Assembly (NCBI RefSeq): GCF_001426945.1
Contig: NZ_LMFS01000001.1
Span: 665,151-729,150, forward strand
Length of the DNA stretch: 64,000 bases
Source of the DNA: Pseudolabrys sp. Root1462
GTDB taxonomy: Bacteria; Pseudomonadota; Alphaproteobacteria; Rhizobiales; Xanthobacteraceae
Reading direction: 5' to 3'
Shown: piece by piece, positions 29,212 to 37,435 of the stretch
Layout: each line of letters opens with the position of its first letter
Position numbering within the stretch: position 1 is the first letter of the stretch
The notes under the pieces: model-generated
What the model saw: only the letters and a program-made list of their open reading frames with translations
The model's database searches: none
Told to the model about the DNA's origin: nothing
Made by a program: the position numbers and the translations under genes

Positions 29212-29436
29212 GTGCTCAACCGTTTCGATCCCAGTCAGCCGTCCGGCGGTGAGGCCGAGGTCAGATATCTCGACGGCGATTTCCGCGTCGTACGGCCCGG
29301 CAATTTCGTGCGCTGCGCGGTGACCGGCGCGCCGATCGCGCTCGACGAGCTCAAGTACTGGAGCGTCGATCGCCAGGAGGCCTACGCCACGCCCGAGGCG
29401 GTGCTGGAGCGCTATCGCGACGCGCCGCGGCCGTAA
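29212..29436 (+). CDS. DUF2093 domain protein
   Basis: A 74-residue protein of the DUF2093 family, nearly confined to alphaproteobacteria. The diagnostic stretch is RYLDGDFRVVRPGNFVRC followed by AVTGAPIALDELKYWSV. Start is GTG 29212 with GGAG about 8 bases upstream. Function unknown; it follows xseA in the same direction after about 108 bases. Confidence 0.87.
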   Translation: MLNRFDPSQPSGGEAEVRYLDGDFRVVRPGNFVRCAVTGAPIALDELKYWSVDRQEAYATPEAVLERYRDAPRP

Positions 29437-29460
29437 CTCAGGCCTGTCGAGAATAACTCC

Positions 29461-29540
29461 GTTCGTCCCCGCAAAAGCCGGGACCAAGAACTCTTCTTTT
29501 ATCTGGAAGGATGGATTCCCGCTTTCGCGGGAATGAACGG
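29461..29540. repeat. Intergenic repeat, copy C3
   Basis: cgtccccgcaaaagccgggacc at the left and ggattcccgctttcgcgggaatgaacg at the right enclose a short AT-richer core. It lies between the convergent DUF2093 and lpxK genes, where it could stop transcription from both sides. Confidence 0.6.
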
Positions 29541-29555
29541 AGTGTGTTGCCGCGA

Positions 29556-30557
29556 TCAGCGTAACGCGCGGGCGACGAGTTCGCGCAGCGCTTCCTTGTC
29601 ATCCACCACCATCGTTACCGGCAGCACATGCGCCTTGGCCGCGAGCGCGGCGAGCGCCGGATCGCCGGTCATGCGCGCGTGATCCTTCTCGGTGGTGAGA
29701 AGCGCCAGCGCATCGTGCTCGGCCGCCATCACCATTTCGGCGGCTTCCTCGGCGTTGAAGCGATGATGATCGGCGAAGGCGCGGCGTTGCGCGATGGCGA
29801 TGCCGGCCGCCTCGACCGTGGCGAAGAACTTGTCCGGATCGCCGATGCCGGCGAAGGCCAGCACCGGCCGCTGGCGCAGCGCGGTGACGGCCGCGTCGTC
29901 CGGCACCAGCCGGCCATGCAGTACCGGCCGCGCTCCGGCGCGCGAGACGACAAGCCGCGCGCTTTCGCCGCCATCGCCGACGACGAGCAGCGCATCGCAG
30001 CGCGCCATCTGCGCGGCGAGCGGCGCGCGTAAGGGGCCGGCGGGAAACACCTTGCCATTGCCGATGCCGCGGCGGCCATCGACCACGGCAATGGTCAGCG
30101 TCTTGACCAGCGACGGGTTCTGCAGGCCGTCATCCATGACGACGACGCCGGCGCCCATCGCCTTGGCGAAAGCGGCGCCGAGCGCGCGATCGCGCGCCAC
30201 CACGGTCGGCGCGGCGCGCGCCAGCAGCAGGGCTTCGTCGCCGACCTTTGCGGCGCTGTCCTTGTCGGGATCGACCAGGTGCGGGCCTTGCACCGAGCCG
30301 CCATAGCCGCGCGTCAGGCAGAACGGCAGCGCGCCGAGCGCACCGAGCGCACCGAGCACGCCGAGCACGCCCAGCACGGTCGGCGTCTTGCCCGTCCCCC
30401 CGAGCGTGAAATTGCCGACGCAGATGACGGGAATGCCGGCGAGCGCGCCGCGCTTCGCCATGCGTTTGGCGGCGATCGATCCGTAAGCCAGCCCCAGCGG
30501 CGCCATGAGGCTCGATAGGAGCCCCGGCCGGCGCCACCAGAAGCCCGGCTCACGCAT
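29556..30557 (-). CDS. lpxK: Tetraacyldisaccharide 4'-kinase
   Basis: A 333-residue inner-membrane kinase that phosphorylates the 4' position of the lipid A disaccharide. An N-terminal anchor (MREPGFWWRRPGLLSSLMAPLGLAYG) precedes the P-loop GNFTLGGTGKTPT (about residue 55), FCLTRGYGG, GDEALLLAR, VVMDDGLQNPSL and FAGIGDPDKFF. Directly after the P-loop the residues form a repeat of Leu-Gly-Ala/Val triplets (VLGVLGVLGALGALGAL), encoded by five tandem 9-base units at 30331-30375. The ATG lies 8 bases inside the end of waaA, so the two are coupled. Confidence 0.94.
   Translation of the reverse strand: MREPGFWWRRPGLLSSLMAPLGLAYGSIAAKRMAKRGALAGIPVICVGNFTLGGTGKTPTVLGVLGVLGALGALGALPFCLTRGYGGSVQGPHLVDPDKDSAAKVGDEALLLARAAPTVVARDRALGAAFAKAMGAGVVVMDDGLQNPSLVKTLTIAVVDGRRGIGNGKVFPAGPLRAPLAAQMARCDALLVVGDGGESARLVVSRAGARPVLHGRLVPDDAAVTALRQRPVLAFAGIGDPDKFFATVEAAGIAIAQRRAFADHHRFNAEEAAEMVMAAEHDALALLTTEKDHARMTGDPALAALAAKAHVLPVTMVVDDKEALRELVARALR
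30331..30375. repeat. Five tandem 9-bp units inside lpxK
   Basis: On the plus strand the units read gcgccgagc, gcaccgagc, gcaccgagc, acgccgagc and acgcccagc. Each encodes three residues of the Leu-Gly-Ala/Val run after the LpxK P-loop, so gain or loss of a unit keeps the reading frame. Confidence 0.85.
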
Positions 30558-31860
30558 GGTCGCCTCGCTGACGCAGCATGATGAGATGCATCAGATAAGG
30601 ATCGAGCGATTGCAGCGTGCGCGCAAGGGCGCCGCCGAGCGCATCGACCGTGGTGCGCGCCGCGGTGGCGACGCTGTCGCGCGTCTCGGCGCTCGACAGC
30701 ATGGCGGCGAAAGCGGCGGTCAGCCGGTCGGCGTTATCGACCGGTTCGGCGCCGTGCGCGGCATCGAGCGCTTCGTAGATGTCGGCGAAATTCCAGACAT
30801 GCGGGCCGTGCAGGATGGCGGCGCCGAGCTTGGCTGGCTCGATGGGGTTCTGGCCGCCATGCTCGACCAGCGAGCCGCCGACGAACACGGCGAGCGCCAG
30901 CCGGTAGATCAGGCCGAGTTCGCCCATCGTATCGGCGACGTAGATATCGGTGTCGGCCGCGATCGGCTCGCGGCGCGAGCGCAACGCCGCCTTGAGTCCG
31001 GCGCCATGCGCGAGCTGCATGATCTCCTCGCCGCGCTCAGGATGGCGCGGCGCGATGACGGTGAGCAGCCCGCGGAAATTGCCGCGCAGCCGCTGATGCG
31101 CCTCGAGCATCAGCGCGTCCTCGCCGGGGTGCGTCGAGGCGGCGGCGATCATCGGGCGGCCGCCGATGGCGTCGCTGAATGCCTGAAGCTTTGCGGCATC
31201 GGCCGGCGGCGCCGGCACGTCGAGCTTGAGATTGCCGGTGGTGACGACGCGCGGTGCGCCGAGTTCGCTGAGCCGCCAGGCATCGGCCGGCGTGCCGGCC
31301 AGACACAGGTCGAAACGGCGCAGCAGATTGGCGATCGTGCGCGGCAACCGACGCCAACTGTTGAACGAACTTTCCGACATGCGGCCGTTGATCAAGATCA
31401 TCGGCACGCTGCGGCGTGACGTCTCGATCATGATGTTCGGCCACAGATCGGATTCGACCAGCAGCGTCAGGTCGGGTTGCCAGCGATCGAGAAAGCGCCG
31501 CACGAAGGACGGCGTGTCCAGCGGCACAAACTGATGGATGACGCCAGGCGGCAGCCGTCGCTCTGCCATTTCGCTCGACGTCACGGTGCCGGACGTGACC
31601 AGCACATTCACATGCTGCCCGGCGATGCGTTCGATCAGCGGCATGGCGCTAAGCAACTCGCCGACACTGGCGCCATGCAGCCAGACCAGCGGACCGTCCG
31701 GCCGTGCGTCCCGCGATTTGCCGTAGCGTTCGCCGAGACGCGCGGCGTTTTCCTTGCCGCGCTTGAGCCGCCGCGCCAGTAGCAGCGGTGTCAGCGGCGT
31801 CACCAGCCACGACAGCAGGCGGTAGCCGTGCAGGGTCAGGGTCAGGGTCGCGTCGCTCAT
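30550..31860 (-). CDS. waaA: 3-deoxy-D-manno-octulosonic acid transferase
   Basis: A 436-residue GT30 enzyme adding Kdo to lipid IVA. An N-terminal membrane anchor is followed by VWLHGASVGE (about residue 62), VTSGTVTSSEMA, VLVESDLWPN with the family ESDLWPN motif, and the donor-binding FVGGSLVEHGGQNPIEPAKLG near residue 325. Start is ATG 31860, overlapping the TGA of the acyltransferase gene (ATGA); an upstream in-frame extension is antisense-like shadow. Part of the minus-strand lipid A cluster. Confidence 0.95.
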   Translation of the reverse strand: MSDATLTLTLHGYRLLSWLVTPLTPLLLARRLKRGKENAARLGERYGKSRDARPDGPLVWLHGASVGELLSAMPLIERIAGQHVNVLVTSGTVTSSEMAERRLPPGVIHQFVPLDTPSFVRRFLDRWQPDLTLLVESDLWPNIMIETSRRSVPMILINGRMSESSFNSWRRLPRTIANLLRRFDLCLAGTPADAWRLSELGAPRVVTTGNLKLDVPAPPADAAKLQAFSDAIGGRPMIAAASTHPGEDALMLEAHQRLRGNFRGLLTVIAPRHPERGEEIMQLAHGAGLKAALRSRREPIAADTDIYVADTMGELGLIYRLALAVFVGGSLVEHGGQNPIEPAKLGAAILHGPHVWNFADIYEALDAAHGAEPVDNADRLTAAFAAMLSSAETRDSVATAARTTVDALGGALARTLQSLDPYLMHLIMLRQRGDHA

Positions 31861-32594
31861 GCCGCGGCGTCTCCGCTGGCGGCTTCCGCGATCTTCATCT
31901 TGCCGTCGACGATGGCATAGGCGCGGGCGGTCATGTCGTTGAGCGCCGCCTCGACTTCCTGACGCTTGGCTTCGACGGTGGCGCTGTCGGCGTCGCGCGG
32001 TACCAGGAAAGGTCCGCAGCCGCAGAACGCGACGCGCGAGAACGGCAGGTTGATGGCGCTCTTGTCCCAATTGTCGAGCTCGATGCGCCGGCTCGAGGCG
32101 AGCGCGATCGGATAGATCGGCCGGCCGGAATGCTGCGCCAGTTTGATGACGCCCATGCCGCAGACCCGCGACACTTTCGGCACGTCGGCGGTGAGCGCGA
32201 CATTGAAGCCCTGCTCGAGCGCATCGAGCATCGCGGAGAACCCGGCGGCGCCGCCCTTACGGTGGAATTCGCCGTTATGCGCGCCGGAGCCGCGGATGGT
32301 CTCGATGCCGAGTTTCTCGGCGGCGCGCGCGTTGATCTCGCCATCGCGGTGGCGTGAGATGAGCACCTTGGTGCGATGGCTATCGTGGTTGCGCTTGATG
32401 AACGGCGCGAGGAAGTGCTGACCGTGCCAGAAGGCGACGATCGCCGGCATCTCGACTTCCTCGTACATGTGAGGCGGATCGCAAACGAGGTGGCTGGTCT
32501 TCCAGACCAGGCGCAAATAGTTCGCAGCCAGCGAGCCGGCGGCGGATTGGAATGCGGCCGATGCGACGATCCGCTTCATCAATGGCATCGGCAC
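31857..32594 (-). CDS. DUF374 / lysophospholipid acyltransferase-like protein
   Basis: A 245-residue protein of the DUF374 group, distantly related to LPLAT acyltransferases. It shows IVAFWHGQHFLAPF (about residue 52), LISRHRDGEINARAAEKLGI and ALTADVPKVSRVCGMGVIKLAQHSGRPIYPIAL, the pattern expected of the family. It sits directly before waaA and lpxK, as in many Rhizobiales, which points to a role in lipid A or Kdo modification; the acyl donor and acceptor are unknown. The start is GTG 32594 (AAGAG about 5 bases upstream) or ATG 32588/32579. Confidence 0.85.
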   Translation of the reverse strand: MPMPLMKRIVASAAFQSAAGSLAANYLRLVWKTSHLVCDPPHMYEEVEMPAIVAFWHGQHFLAPFIKRNHDSHRTKVLISRHRDGEINARAAEKLGIETIRGSGAHNGEFHRKGGAAGFSAMLDALEQGFNVALTADVPKVSRVCGMGVIKLAQHSGRPIYPIALASSRRIELDNWDKSAINLPFSRVAFCGCGPFLVPRDADSATVEAKRQEVEAALNDMTARAYAIVDGKMKIAEAASGDAAA

Positions 32595-32638
32595 TCACTC
32601 TTCGTCAGCTTCGTAAAGTGGTTTCGTCGCGACAGCCG

Positions 32639-32878
32639 TCAGGCCTTTTCCGGCTTATCCGGGTCGAGCAGGCGGTGCATGTGCACGATGAAGTATCGCA
32701 TCTGCGCGTTATCGACGGTCTGCTGCGCCTTCGACTTCCAGACGGCGTAAGCCGACGCATAGTTCGGATAGACGCCGACCAGGTCAACCTTGTCGAGATC
32801 CTTGAATTCCACACCGTCGAGGCTGGTCAATTCGCCGCCGATGACCAGATGGAGCAGTTGCTTGGCAGGTTGCGTCAT
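32639..32878 (-). CDS. DUF4170 domain protein
   Basis: A 79-residue protein of the DUF4170 family. The pattern LLHLVIGGELTSLDG, VDLVGVYPNYASAYAVWKSKAQQTVDNAQMRYFIVHMHRLLDPD is characteristic. It is soluble with no signal peptide. Genes of this family sit beside Kdo/lipid A genes across Rhizobiales, as here (44 bases upstream of the DUF374 gene), so a regulatory or accessory role in lipopolysaccharide assembly is inferred only from position. Confidence 0.88.
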   Translation of the reverse strand: MTQPAKQLLHLVIGGELTSLDGVEFKDLDKVDLVGVYPNYASAYAVWKSKAQQTVDNAQMRYFIVHMHRLLDPDKPEKA

Positions 32879-32945
32879 TATTGTTCCTTCGGGGAAATCC
32901 CGGCGGGGACCTAATAGGCTACCGCAGGACCAGGCTGGACCCGTT

Positions 32946-33749
32946 CTACGCGAATTCGGGCAGGCGGTCCCGCATCAATTCAATGAGGGTACCATGGCGG
33001 GCGGGACCGGCGGCGATCAAGGCGCCGTGCGTCGTTTTCGGTTGATTATACCGCAGGCTCTGACCGGCAACATCGGTCAGAATGCCGCCGGCTTCGTGCA
33101 CCAAAAGATCGGCTGCGGCAAGGTCCCAGTCGTGGCTGCCCGGTGTGGACAACGCGGCCTCGAACGCGCCCTCGGCGACCCGCGTCAGTCGCAGCGCCAG
33201 CGAGAAGACCTTGGCCTGGGGCTGCGCCTCCGGTGACACGGCCGCGAGTTGTTCGAGCACGCGCTTGGGTCCGGCGAGTCGCGCGCCGCTCAAGCCGGCA
33301 CCGGGGCTGACGCTGATGGCCACGCCATTGCGGGTCGCGCCGCGTCCGGCGACGGCAAGAAACATCTCATCGGTCACCGGCGCGAACAGGGCAGCGAGTC
33401 GCGGCCGGCCCGCCTCGACCAGCGCGACCGACACCGTCCAGTCGTCCCGGTGCGTGATGTAGGCGCGCGTGCCGTCGATCGGATCGACGATCCAGGTTCG
33501 CGTCATCGCGCGCGCGGCCGGATCGTCCTCGGTTTCTTCCGACAGCCAGCCGGCCTCCGGCGCCAAAGCACCGAGCCGCGCCCGCAGGAAATTATTGACG
33601 GCGATGTCGCCCTCGCTCACCGGCGAATTGTCATGGCCCTTGGTCCAGCGCTTGAACTCGCCACGCGCCGTTTCGCGGGCGATCTCGCCCGCTTCGCGCA
33701 TGATCAATTCAAGCGGCTCGCGCAGCGAAAGGACGTCACGTGCCGGCAA
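32946..33749 (-). CDS. Inositol monophosphatase / CysQ family phosphatase
   Basis: A 267-residue metal-dependent phosphatase. The family motifs are complete: metal-binding SEETEDD (about residue 71), WIVDPIDGTRAYI (about 90) and SHDWDLAAADLLVHEAGG (about 205). It could act on inositol phosphates, on 3'-phosphoadenosine 5'-phosphate (CysQ) or on a related sugar phosphate; the sequence alone does not decide. The gene overlaps the end of pmbA by 14 bases and leads into the DUF4170-waaA-lpxK run. Confidence 0.9.
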   Translation of the reverse strand: MPARDVLSLREPLELIMREAGEIARETARGEFKRWTKGHDNSPVSEGDIAVNNFLRARLGALAPEAGWLSEETEDDPAARAMTRTWIVDPIDGTRAYITHRDDWTVSVALVEAGRPRLAALFAPVTDEMFLAVAGRGATRNGVAISVSPGAGLSGARLAGPKRVLEQLAAVSPEAQPQAKVFSLALRLTRVAEGAFEAALSTPGSHDWDLAAADLLVHEAGGILTDVAGQSLRYNQPKTTHGALIAAGPARHGTLIELMRDRLPEFA

Positions 33750-35100
33750 CGGTCAAACCCTCCAGACGGATCGTCGGTGCGTTGATGCCGTATTTGAACA
33801 CGAGATCGTTGGCCGGCGTCAGATTTTTGAACATGTCGATGAGGTGGCCGGCGATCGTGACTTCGCTCACGGCATAAGTGCGCTTGCCGTTCTCGATCCA
33901 GAAGCCGGACGCGCCGCGGCTGTAATCGCCGGTGACGCCATTGACGCCGCTGCCGATGAGGTCGGTAATGTAGAAACCATCCTTGATGTCGGCGATGAGA
34001 TCTTCCGGCGACACTTTGCCGGCTTCCATGTGCAGATTGGAGGCCGATGGCGCCGGCGATGACGACACGCCGCGCGAGGCGTGACCGGTTGTGGTGAGGC
34101 CGAGTTCGCGCGCGGTGGCGCAATCGAGTATCCAGGTCGTCAGCACTCCGTCGTCGATCAGCGCCAGCTTCTTCCCGGCAACGCCCTCGCCGTCGAATGG
34201 ATGCGAGCGTAGCCCGCGCTTTCGCAACGGATCGTCGATGATGCGAATGCCGTCGGCAAACAATTTGGCGCCCATCTTGTCGCGCAGGAACGAGGTCTTG
34301 CGCGCGATTGACGAACCGTTGATGGCGCCGGCGAGATGCGACACCAGCGAACCGGCGACGCGGGGGTCGAATACGACAGGCACCTTGCGCGTTGTCACCT
34401 TGCGCGGATTGAGACGCGCGATGGCGCGCTCGCCGGCGCTGCGGCCGATCGATTGCGGATTATCGAGATCCGACGCGTGGCGCGTCGAGGAATAATCATA
34501 GTCGCGCTCCATGCCCGTGCCCTCGCCGGCGATAGCCATTGCCGAGACGCTGTGGCTGGAGCCGAGATAGGCGCCGCGAAAGCCGTGGCTGGTGACCAGC
34601 ACCATGCCGCCGATGCCGGCGGACGCCGAAGCGCCGCCCGACTTGGCGACGCCCTTCACGGCAAGCGCGGCTTCTTCGGCCTGGCGCGCCATGGCCTCGA
34701 GCTGGGCGACGGTCGGCAGGTTGCAGTCGATCAGATCGAGATCCGGAAACTCATGCGTGAGCTGCGCCGGATCGGCGAGCCCCGCGAACTTGTCCTCCGG
34801 AGCGACGCGCGCCATGGCGACGGCGCGCTCGGCAAGAACCTGGAAACCATCGCTGGCGGTGTCGTTGGTCGAGACCACCGCCTGACGTTTGCCGATGAGC
34901 ACGCGCAGACCGAGATCGTCACCCTCCGAGCTCTCGCTCTCCTCGACCTGACCGTCACGCACTTCGATCGACTGCGACAGGCCGCGCACCGCGACGGCAT
35001 CGGCGGCATCGGCGCCGGCCGCGATTGCGGCCTTCACCAGGCGCTCGGCGCGATCGGTGAGGGTGGACTGGTCGAACAGCGACTGAACGGGTGCGAGCAT
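33736..35100 (-). CDS. pmbA: TldD/PmbA family metalloprotease subunit (PmbA/TldE)
   Basis: A 454-residue PmbA-type protein. The TldD/PmbA fold is recognisable from ADAADAVAVRGLSQSIEVRDGQVEESESSEGDDLGLRVLIGKRQ at the N-terminus, VVFDPRVAGSLVSHLAGAINGSSIARKTSFLRDKMG in the middle and the C-terminal NGKRTYAVSEVTIAG. PmbA is the subunit without the HExxxH zinc motif; it pairs with TldD to process peptides such as modified bacteriocins and antitoxins. Start is ATG 35100 rather than ATG 35127, because the latter falls inside an intergenic repeat (35124-35228). No tldD is in the window. Confidence 0.93.
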   Translation of the reverse strand: MLAPVQSLFDQSTLTDRAERLVKAAIAAGADAADAVAVRGLSQSIEVRDGQVEESESSEGDDLGLRVLIGKRQAVVSTNDTASDGFQVLAERAVAMARVAPEDKFAGLADPAQLTHEFPDLDLIDCNLPTVAQLEAMARQAEEAALAVKGVAKSGGASASAGIGGMVLVTSHGFRGAYLGSSHSVSAMAIAGEGTGMERDYDYSSTRHASDLDNPQSIGRSAGERAIARLNPRKVTTRKVPVVFDPRVAGSLVSHLAGAINGSSIARKTSFLRDKMGAKLFADGIRIIDDPLRKRGLRSHPFDGEGVAGKKLALIDDGVLTTWILDCATARELGLTTTGHASRGVSSSPAPSASNLHMEAGKVSPEDLIADIKDGFYITDLIGSGVNGVTGDYSRGASGFWIENGKRTYAVSEVTIAGHLIDMFKNLTPANDLVFKYGINAPTIRLEGLTVAGT

Positions 35101-35123
35101 GGGTTCACTTTCGTAGGGCGTTG

Positions 35124-35228
35124 TCATTCCGGGGCGCGACCGTGGCAGGCGAACCCGGAATCCCGAAACAACCTCGTTTGTATCCGGATTCCGGGGCCAG
35201 CGCTAAAGCGCCCGCCCGGGAACGATGG
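35124..35228. repeat. Intergenic palindrome, type B copy 3
   Basis: gtcattccggggcgcgaccgtggcaggcgaacccggaatcccg resembles the left arm at 18176; the right arm (attccggggccagcgctaaagcgcc) is degenerate. It lies upstream of pmbA. The remainder of the gap up to 35469 has no gene; AT-richer DNA near 35360-35390 (gattaaccgcgaaatttaagg) could hold a promoter for the DUF6101 gene. Confidence 0.6.
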
Positions 35229-35469
35229 ACAGGCTTCAGATGGCGCTTGCGCCGGTCCGGTGCAACTCTATTGGCTCGATTTGTGCCGCCCACATCAACA
35301 CCTCGTCAATCATGGTCGGCAACGCGGCGTCAAGCATGAGCCGCAATCCCCAGAGTGCTAACGCCGATTAACCGCGAAATTTAAGGGGTTTCGGACGTTC
35401 GTGCGGCAAAGTGGGCCTCAAGCGATACGGGCAATAAGCCCGACGCTGGGAGAGTTTGAGGCGTCAAAT

Positions 35470-36024
35470 ATGCGAAGTGGCGGGGGTCCCGCCGGGTCGA
35501 GCCGTCAGGAGCGGCTCGACCCGTTCGCCCTACCGGTGACGTTCGCGACAAGCGACGGCACGGCTGGGGTGCGGGTAGTCGAGATTTATCCTGAGCGCGT
35601 GGTCGTGCGGCGATCGCTGTCCGGTATGGTGATGGCTCTCAACATGCCGATCGCGGCCTATGAAGGGGTCGCGCTCAAACTGATCCGTGGCCCGCATGGC
35701 GGCGACGGAACAGCCGAAATCACGCTCGAGCACAAGGATCCCGGGCTGACGGTCGTGCTCTATGCGTCCGAGCACGGCGGTGGGGTCATGACCGAGTGGC
35801 AGAACTGGAGCGACGTGCTCGGCCTGCCGATGCTGGTCAACGACAACAAGGATGGCTGGCGCCGGATCGGCGAGGTGAGGGCGACGAAGGTGCGTCCGCG
35901 CCGCCGCCGTCACAGCGGGCTCAAGCGCCGCCGGCCGCTCTTTCTCGCGCGGCGCAAGGCAGGTTCCGCGCCGCACGCGATGGCGGTATATCGCGGAGAA
36001 CACGAGATCATCGCAAGGAATTAG
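35470..36024 (+). CDS. DUF6101 family protein
   Basis: A 184-residue protein of unknown function found in Bradyrhizobium and relatives. Recognition rests on the order SSRQERLDPFALPVTF, RVVEIYPERVVVRRSLSGMVMALNMPIAAYEGVALKL, TEWQNWSDVLGLPMLV and a basic tail RPRRRRHSGLKRRRPLFLARRK near residues 140-165. The basic tail suggests nucleic acid or membrane contact. Start is ATG 35470 with GAGG about 10 bases upstream; GTG 35401 is an alternative that adds 23 residues. Confidence 0.78.
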   Translation: MRSGGGPAGSSRQERLDPFALPVTFATSDGTAGVRVVEIYPERVVVRRSLSGMVMALNMPIAAYEGVALKLIRGPHGGDGTAEITLEHKDPGLTVVLYASEHGGGVMTEWQNWSDVLGLPMLVNDNKDGWRRIGEVRATKVRPRRRRHSGLKRRRPLFLARRKAGSAPHAMAVYRGEHEIIARN

Positions 36025-36031
36025 ATAGCGT

Positions 36032-36126
36032 CTCCCGGGCGAGCGTCAGCGAGACCCGGGCCCTATAGCCACCGCGCCATCGACAGCAAAATGGATATGA
36101 GTCCCTGCGTCTTCGCGGGGACGGCA
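36032..36126. repeat. Intergenic repeat, copy C4
   Basis: cgtctcccgggcgagcgtcagcgagacccggg at the left, atgagtccctgcgtcttcgcggggacggca at the right. The layout and several blocks (agcgagacccggg, atgagtcccc, cttcgcgggg) match the element at 8712-8808. It separates two convergent genes. Confidence 0.6.
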
Positions 36127-36133
36127 GTGGGAG

Positions 36134-36511
36134 TTATTTGCACTTCCTGAGCTTCACCAAACCGCCGCGCTGCTGGTTCATGTCGACGCGGTCGGCGTCG
36201 ATGAGCTTGAGAGTGTAGCTCGTGTGCGCGTTGCTGATCTGCCCGGTGGTGAAGACATCAACGACGCTGAACTCGGTCGTGCCGTTCGGCCTCACGGTGC
36301 GGTTCCGGTAGGTCGGCACGCCGCTGCCGGTATCGGTGCGCTGATTGCCGTTGAACGTGATGACGCGCAGTTGGGCGCAGTCGACCGGGCCAGGTGCGGA
36401 CGAGGTGCTGACGCCCCAGCGGCCGGAAATCGGGTAATTGTCGGCAAAGGCCGGCGTGGCCGCCAGAACGAAAGCGGCGAGGGCAGCGACGCGTCTGAAT
36501 GATCCGGCCAT
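36134..36511 (-). CDS. Small exported conserved hypothetical protein
   Basis: A 125-residue protein with a Sec signal peptide (MAGSFRRVAALAAFVLAATPAFA) and a mature part DNYPISGRWGVSTSSAPGPVDCAQLRVITFNGNQR... with two cysteines, the second in the C-terminal LRKCK. A single disulphide between them is plausible. Start is ATG 36511; a TTG/other start 15 bases upstream would add five residues. No family function is known to me. Confidence 0.7.
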   Translation of the reverse strand: MAGSFRRVAALAAFVLAATPAFADNYPISGRWGVSTSSAPGPVDCAQLRVITFNGNQRTDTGSGVPTYRNRTVRPNGTTEFSVVDVFTTGQISNAHTSYTLKLIDADRVDMNQQRGGLVKLRKCK

Positions 36512-36569
36512 GCGCCTGTCTAACACGACGACGGCGCCGGTGGTTTCAAAAAAACCCGGCGCGCTATGA

Positions 36570-37217
36570 TTAACGAACCTTGTACGCCCTCAGGAACGTG
36601 CGCACGGCAATGCCGACGACATAGGCGATGCGCTCGTCCGTCGGCGGTGGGCCGAAGTTGAACAGCATCGGCTTTAGCATGGTGGCGTGGCAGGTCTCGA
36701 TGAATTGCGCCGCCGCGATCTCATGGTCGTCGATGGCGAGGACGCCAGCTTCGGTCTGCGCCTTGAGATAGGCGGCAAGACTGGCAACGCCGCGGGCCGG
36801 GCCGGACTCATACAGCTTGCGCCCGACTTCCGGCATGCGCTCGGCGACTGCAATCACGGTGCGCCATGACGACAGGCGCTGCGGATTGCCGAGCGCCTTG
36901 ACGAAGGCCTTGCCGCGGCGGAGCAGCACGGCCTCGACGTCGTGGTCGTCGTGGTCGAAGTCGAACACGCCGTCGAGCTGCATGATGCACTCGCCGCGCA
37001 CCATGCCGTCGAACAGGTCGTCCTTGTCCTTGAAGTAGACGTAGAGCGTGCCCTTGGAGACGCCGGCCGCCTTGGCGATGTCCATCATGCTGGCGGCATC
37101 GAAGCCGCGCTCCAGGAAGACCTGGCGGGCACCATCGAGAATCTGGCGCCTCTTGGCGCTGTCATCAGCGTTGTCGCTTGGACGGTCCAGCAGGCTGGTG
37201 GCCTGAAATTCACTCAT
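36570..37217 (-). CDS. TetR family transcriptional regulator (efflux repressor)
   Basis: A 215-residue TetR repressor. The N-terminal HTH is clear: [49 protein letters not shown] (about residues 20-70). The C-terminal ligand domain (about 80-215) has [23 protein letters not shown] and belongs to the AcrR_C-like type. Start is ATG 37217 behind GGGAG. It is divergent from an EmrAB-type efflux pair, with two 19-bp palindromes and a promoter in the 218-base gap, so it almost certainly represses both the pump and itself. The inducer is unknown. Confidence 0.92.
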   Translation of the reverse strand: MSEFQATSLLDRPSDNADDSAKRRQILDGARQVFLERGFDAASMMDIAKAAGVSKGTLYVYFKDKDDLFDGMVRGECIMQLDGVFDFDHDDHDVEAVLLRRGKAFVKALGNPQRLSSWRTVIAVAERMPEVGRKLYESGPARGVASLAAYLKAQTEAGVLAIDDHEIAAAQFIETCHATMLKPMLFNFGPPPTDERIAYVVGIAVRTFLRAYKVR

Positions 37218-37345
37218 CACCGTACTCCCCGAGACGAATTCTATCGTCACGTCAGTCGTTTGCTGGGTTCCGGGCGGGTTGTCCCCCGACGAATCCGCTC
37301 GTTGCCCACAGAATTTTATATGGCGCAATCCATCGAAAGAATCAA

Positions 37346-37364
37346 TGACCGAACCGTTCGGTCA
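37346..37364. promoter_or_regulatory. TetR operator O1 (perfect 19-bp palindrome)
   Basis: tgaccgaaccgttcggtca is a perfect inverted repeat around one central base. It ends 3 bases before the -35 (TTGACA, 37368-37373) of the emrA promoter, and on the other strand it abuts TTGATT (37340-37345), a candidate -35 for the tetR gene followed by TATAAA-like DNA near 37315-37322. One bound repressor could therefore block both directions. Confidence 0.88.
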
Positions 37365-37367
37365 ATC

Positions 37368-37396
37368 TTGACAGGTGACGGATACCGGCGTATTTC
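37368..37396 (+). promoter_or_regulatory. Candidate sigma-70 promoter for the efflux operon
   Basis: TTGACA at 37368-37373, a 17-base spacer and TATTTC at 37391-37396. The consensus -35 and ideal spacing, framed by the two operators, make this the likely emrA promoter; transcription would begin inside operator O2. Confidence 0.65.
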
Positions 37397-37402
37397 CGAC
37401 GT

Positions 37403-37421
37403 TGACCGAACGGTTCGGTCA
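37403..37421. promoter_or_regulatory. TetR operator O2 (perfect 19-bp palindrome)
   Basis: tgaccgaacggttcggtca differs from O1 only in the central base. Its centre is 57 bases from that of O1 and it covers the expected transcription start, ending 14 bases before the emrA ATG. Confidence 0.88.
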
Positions 37422-37435
37422 TTTGGAGCCATTCT

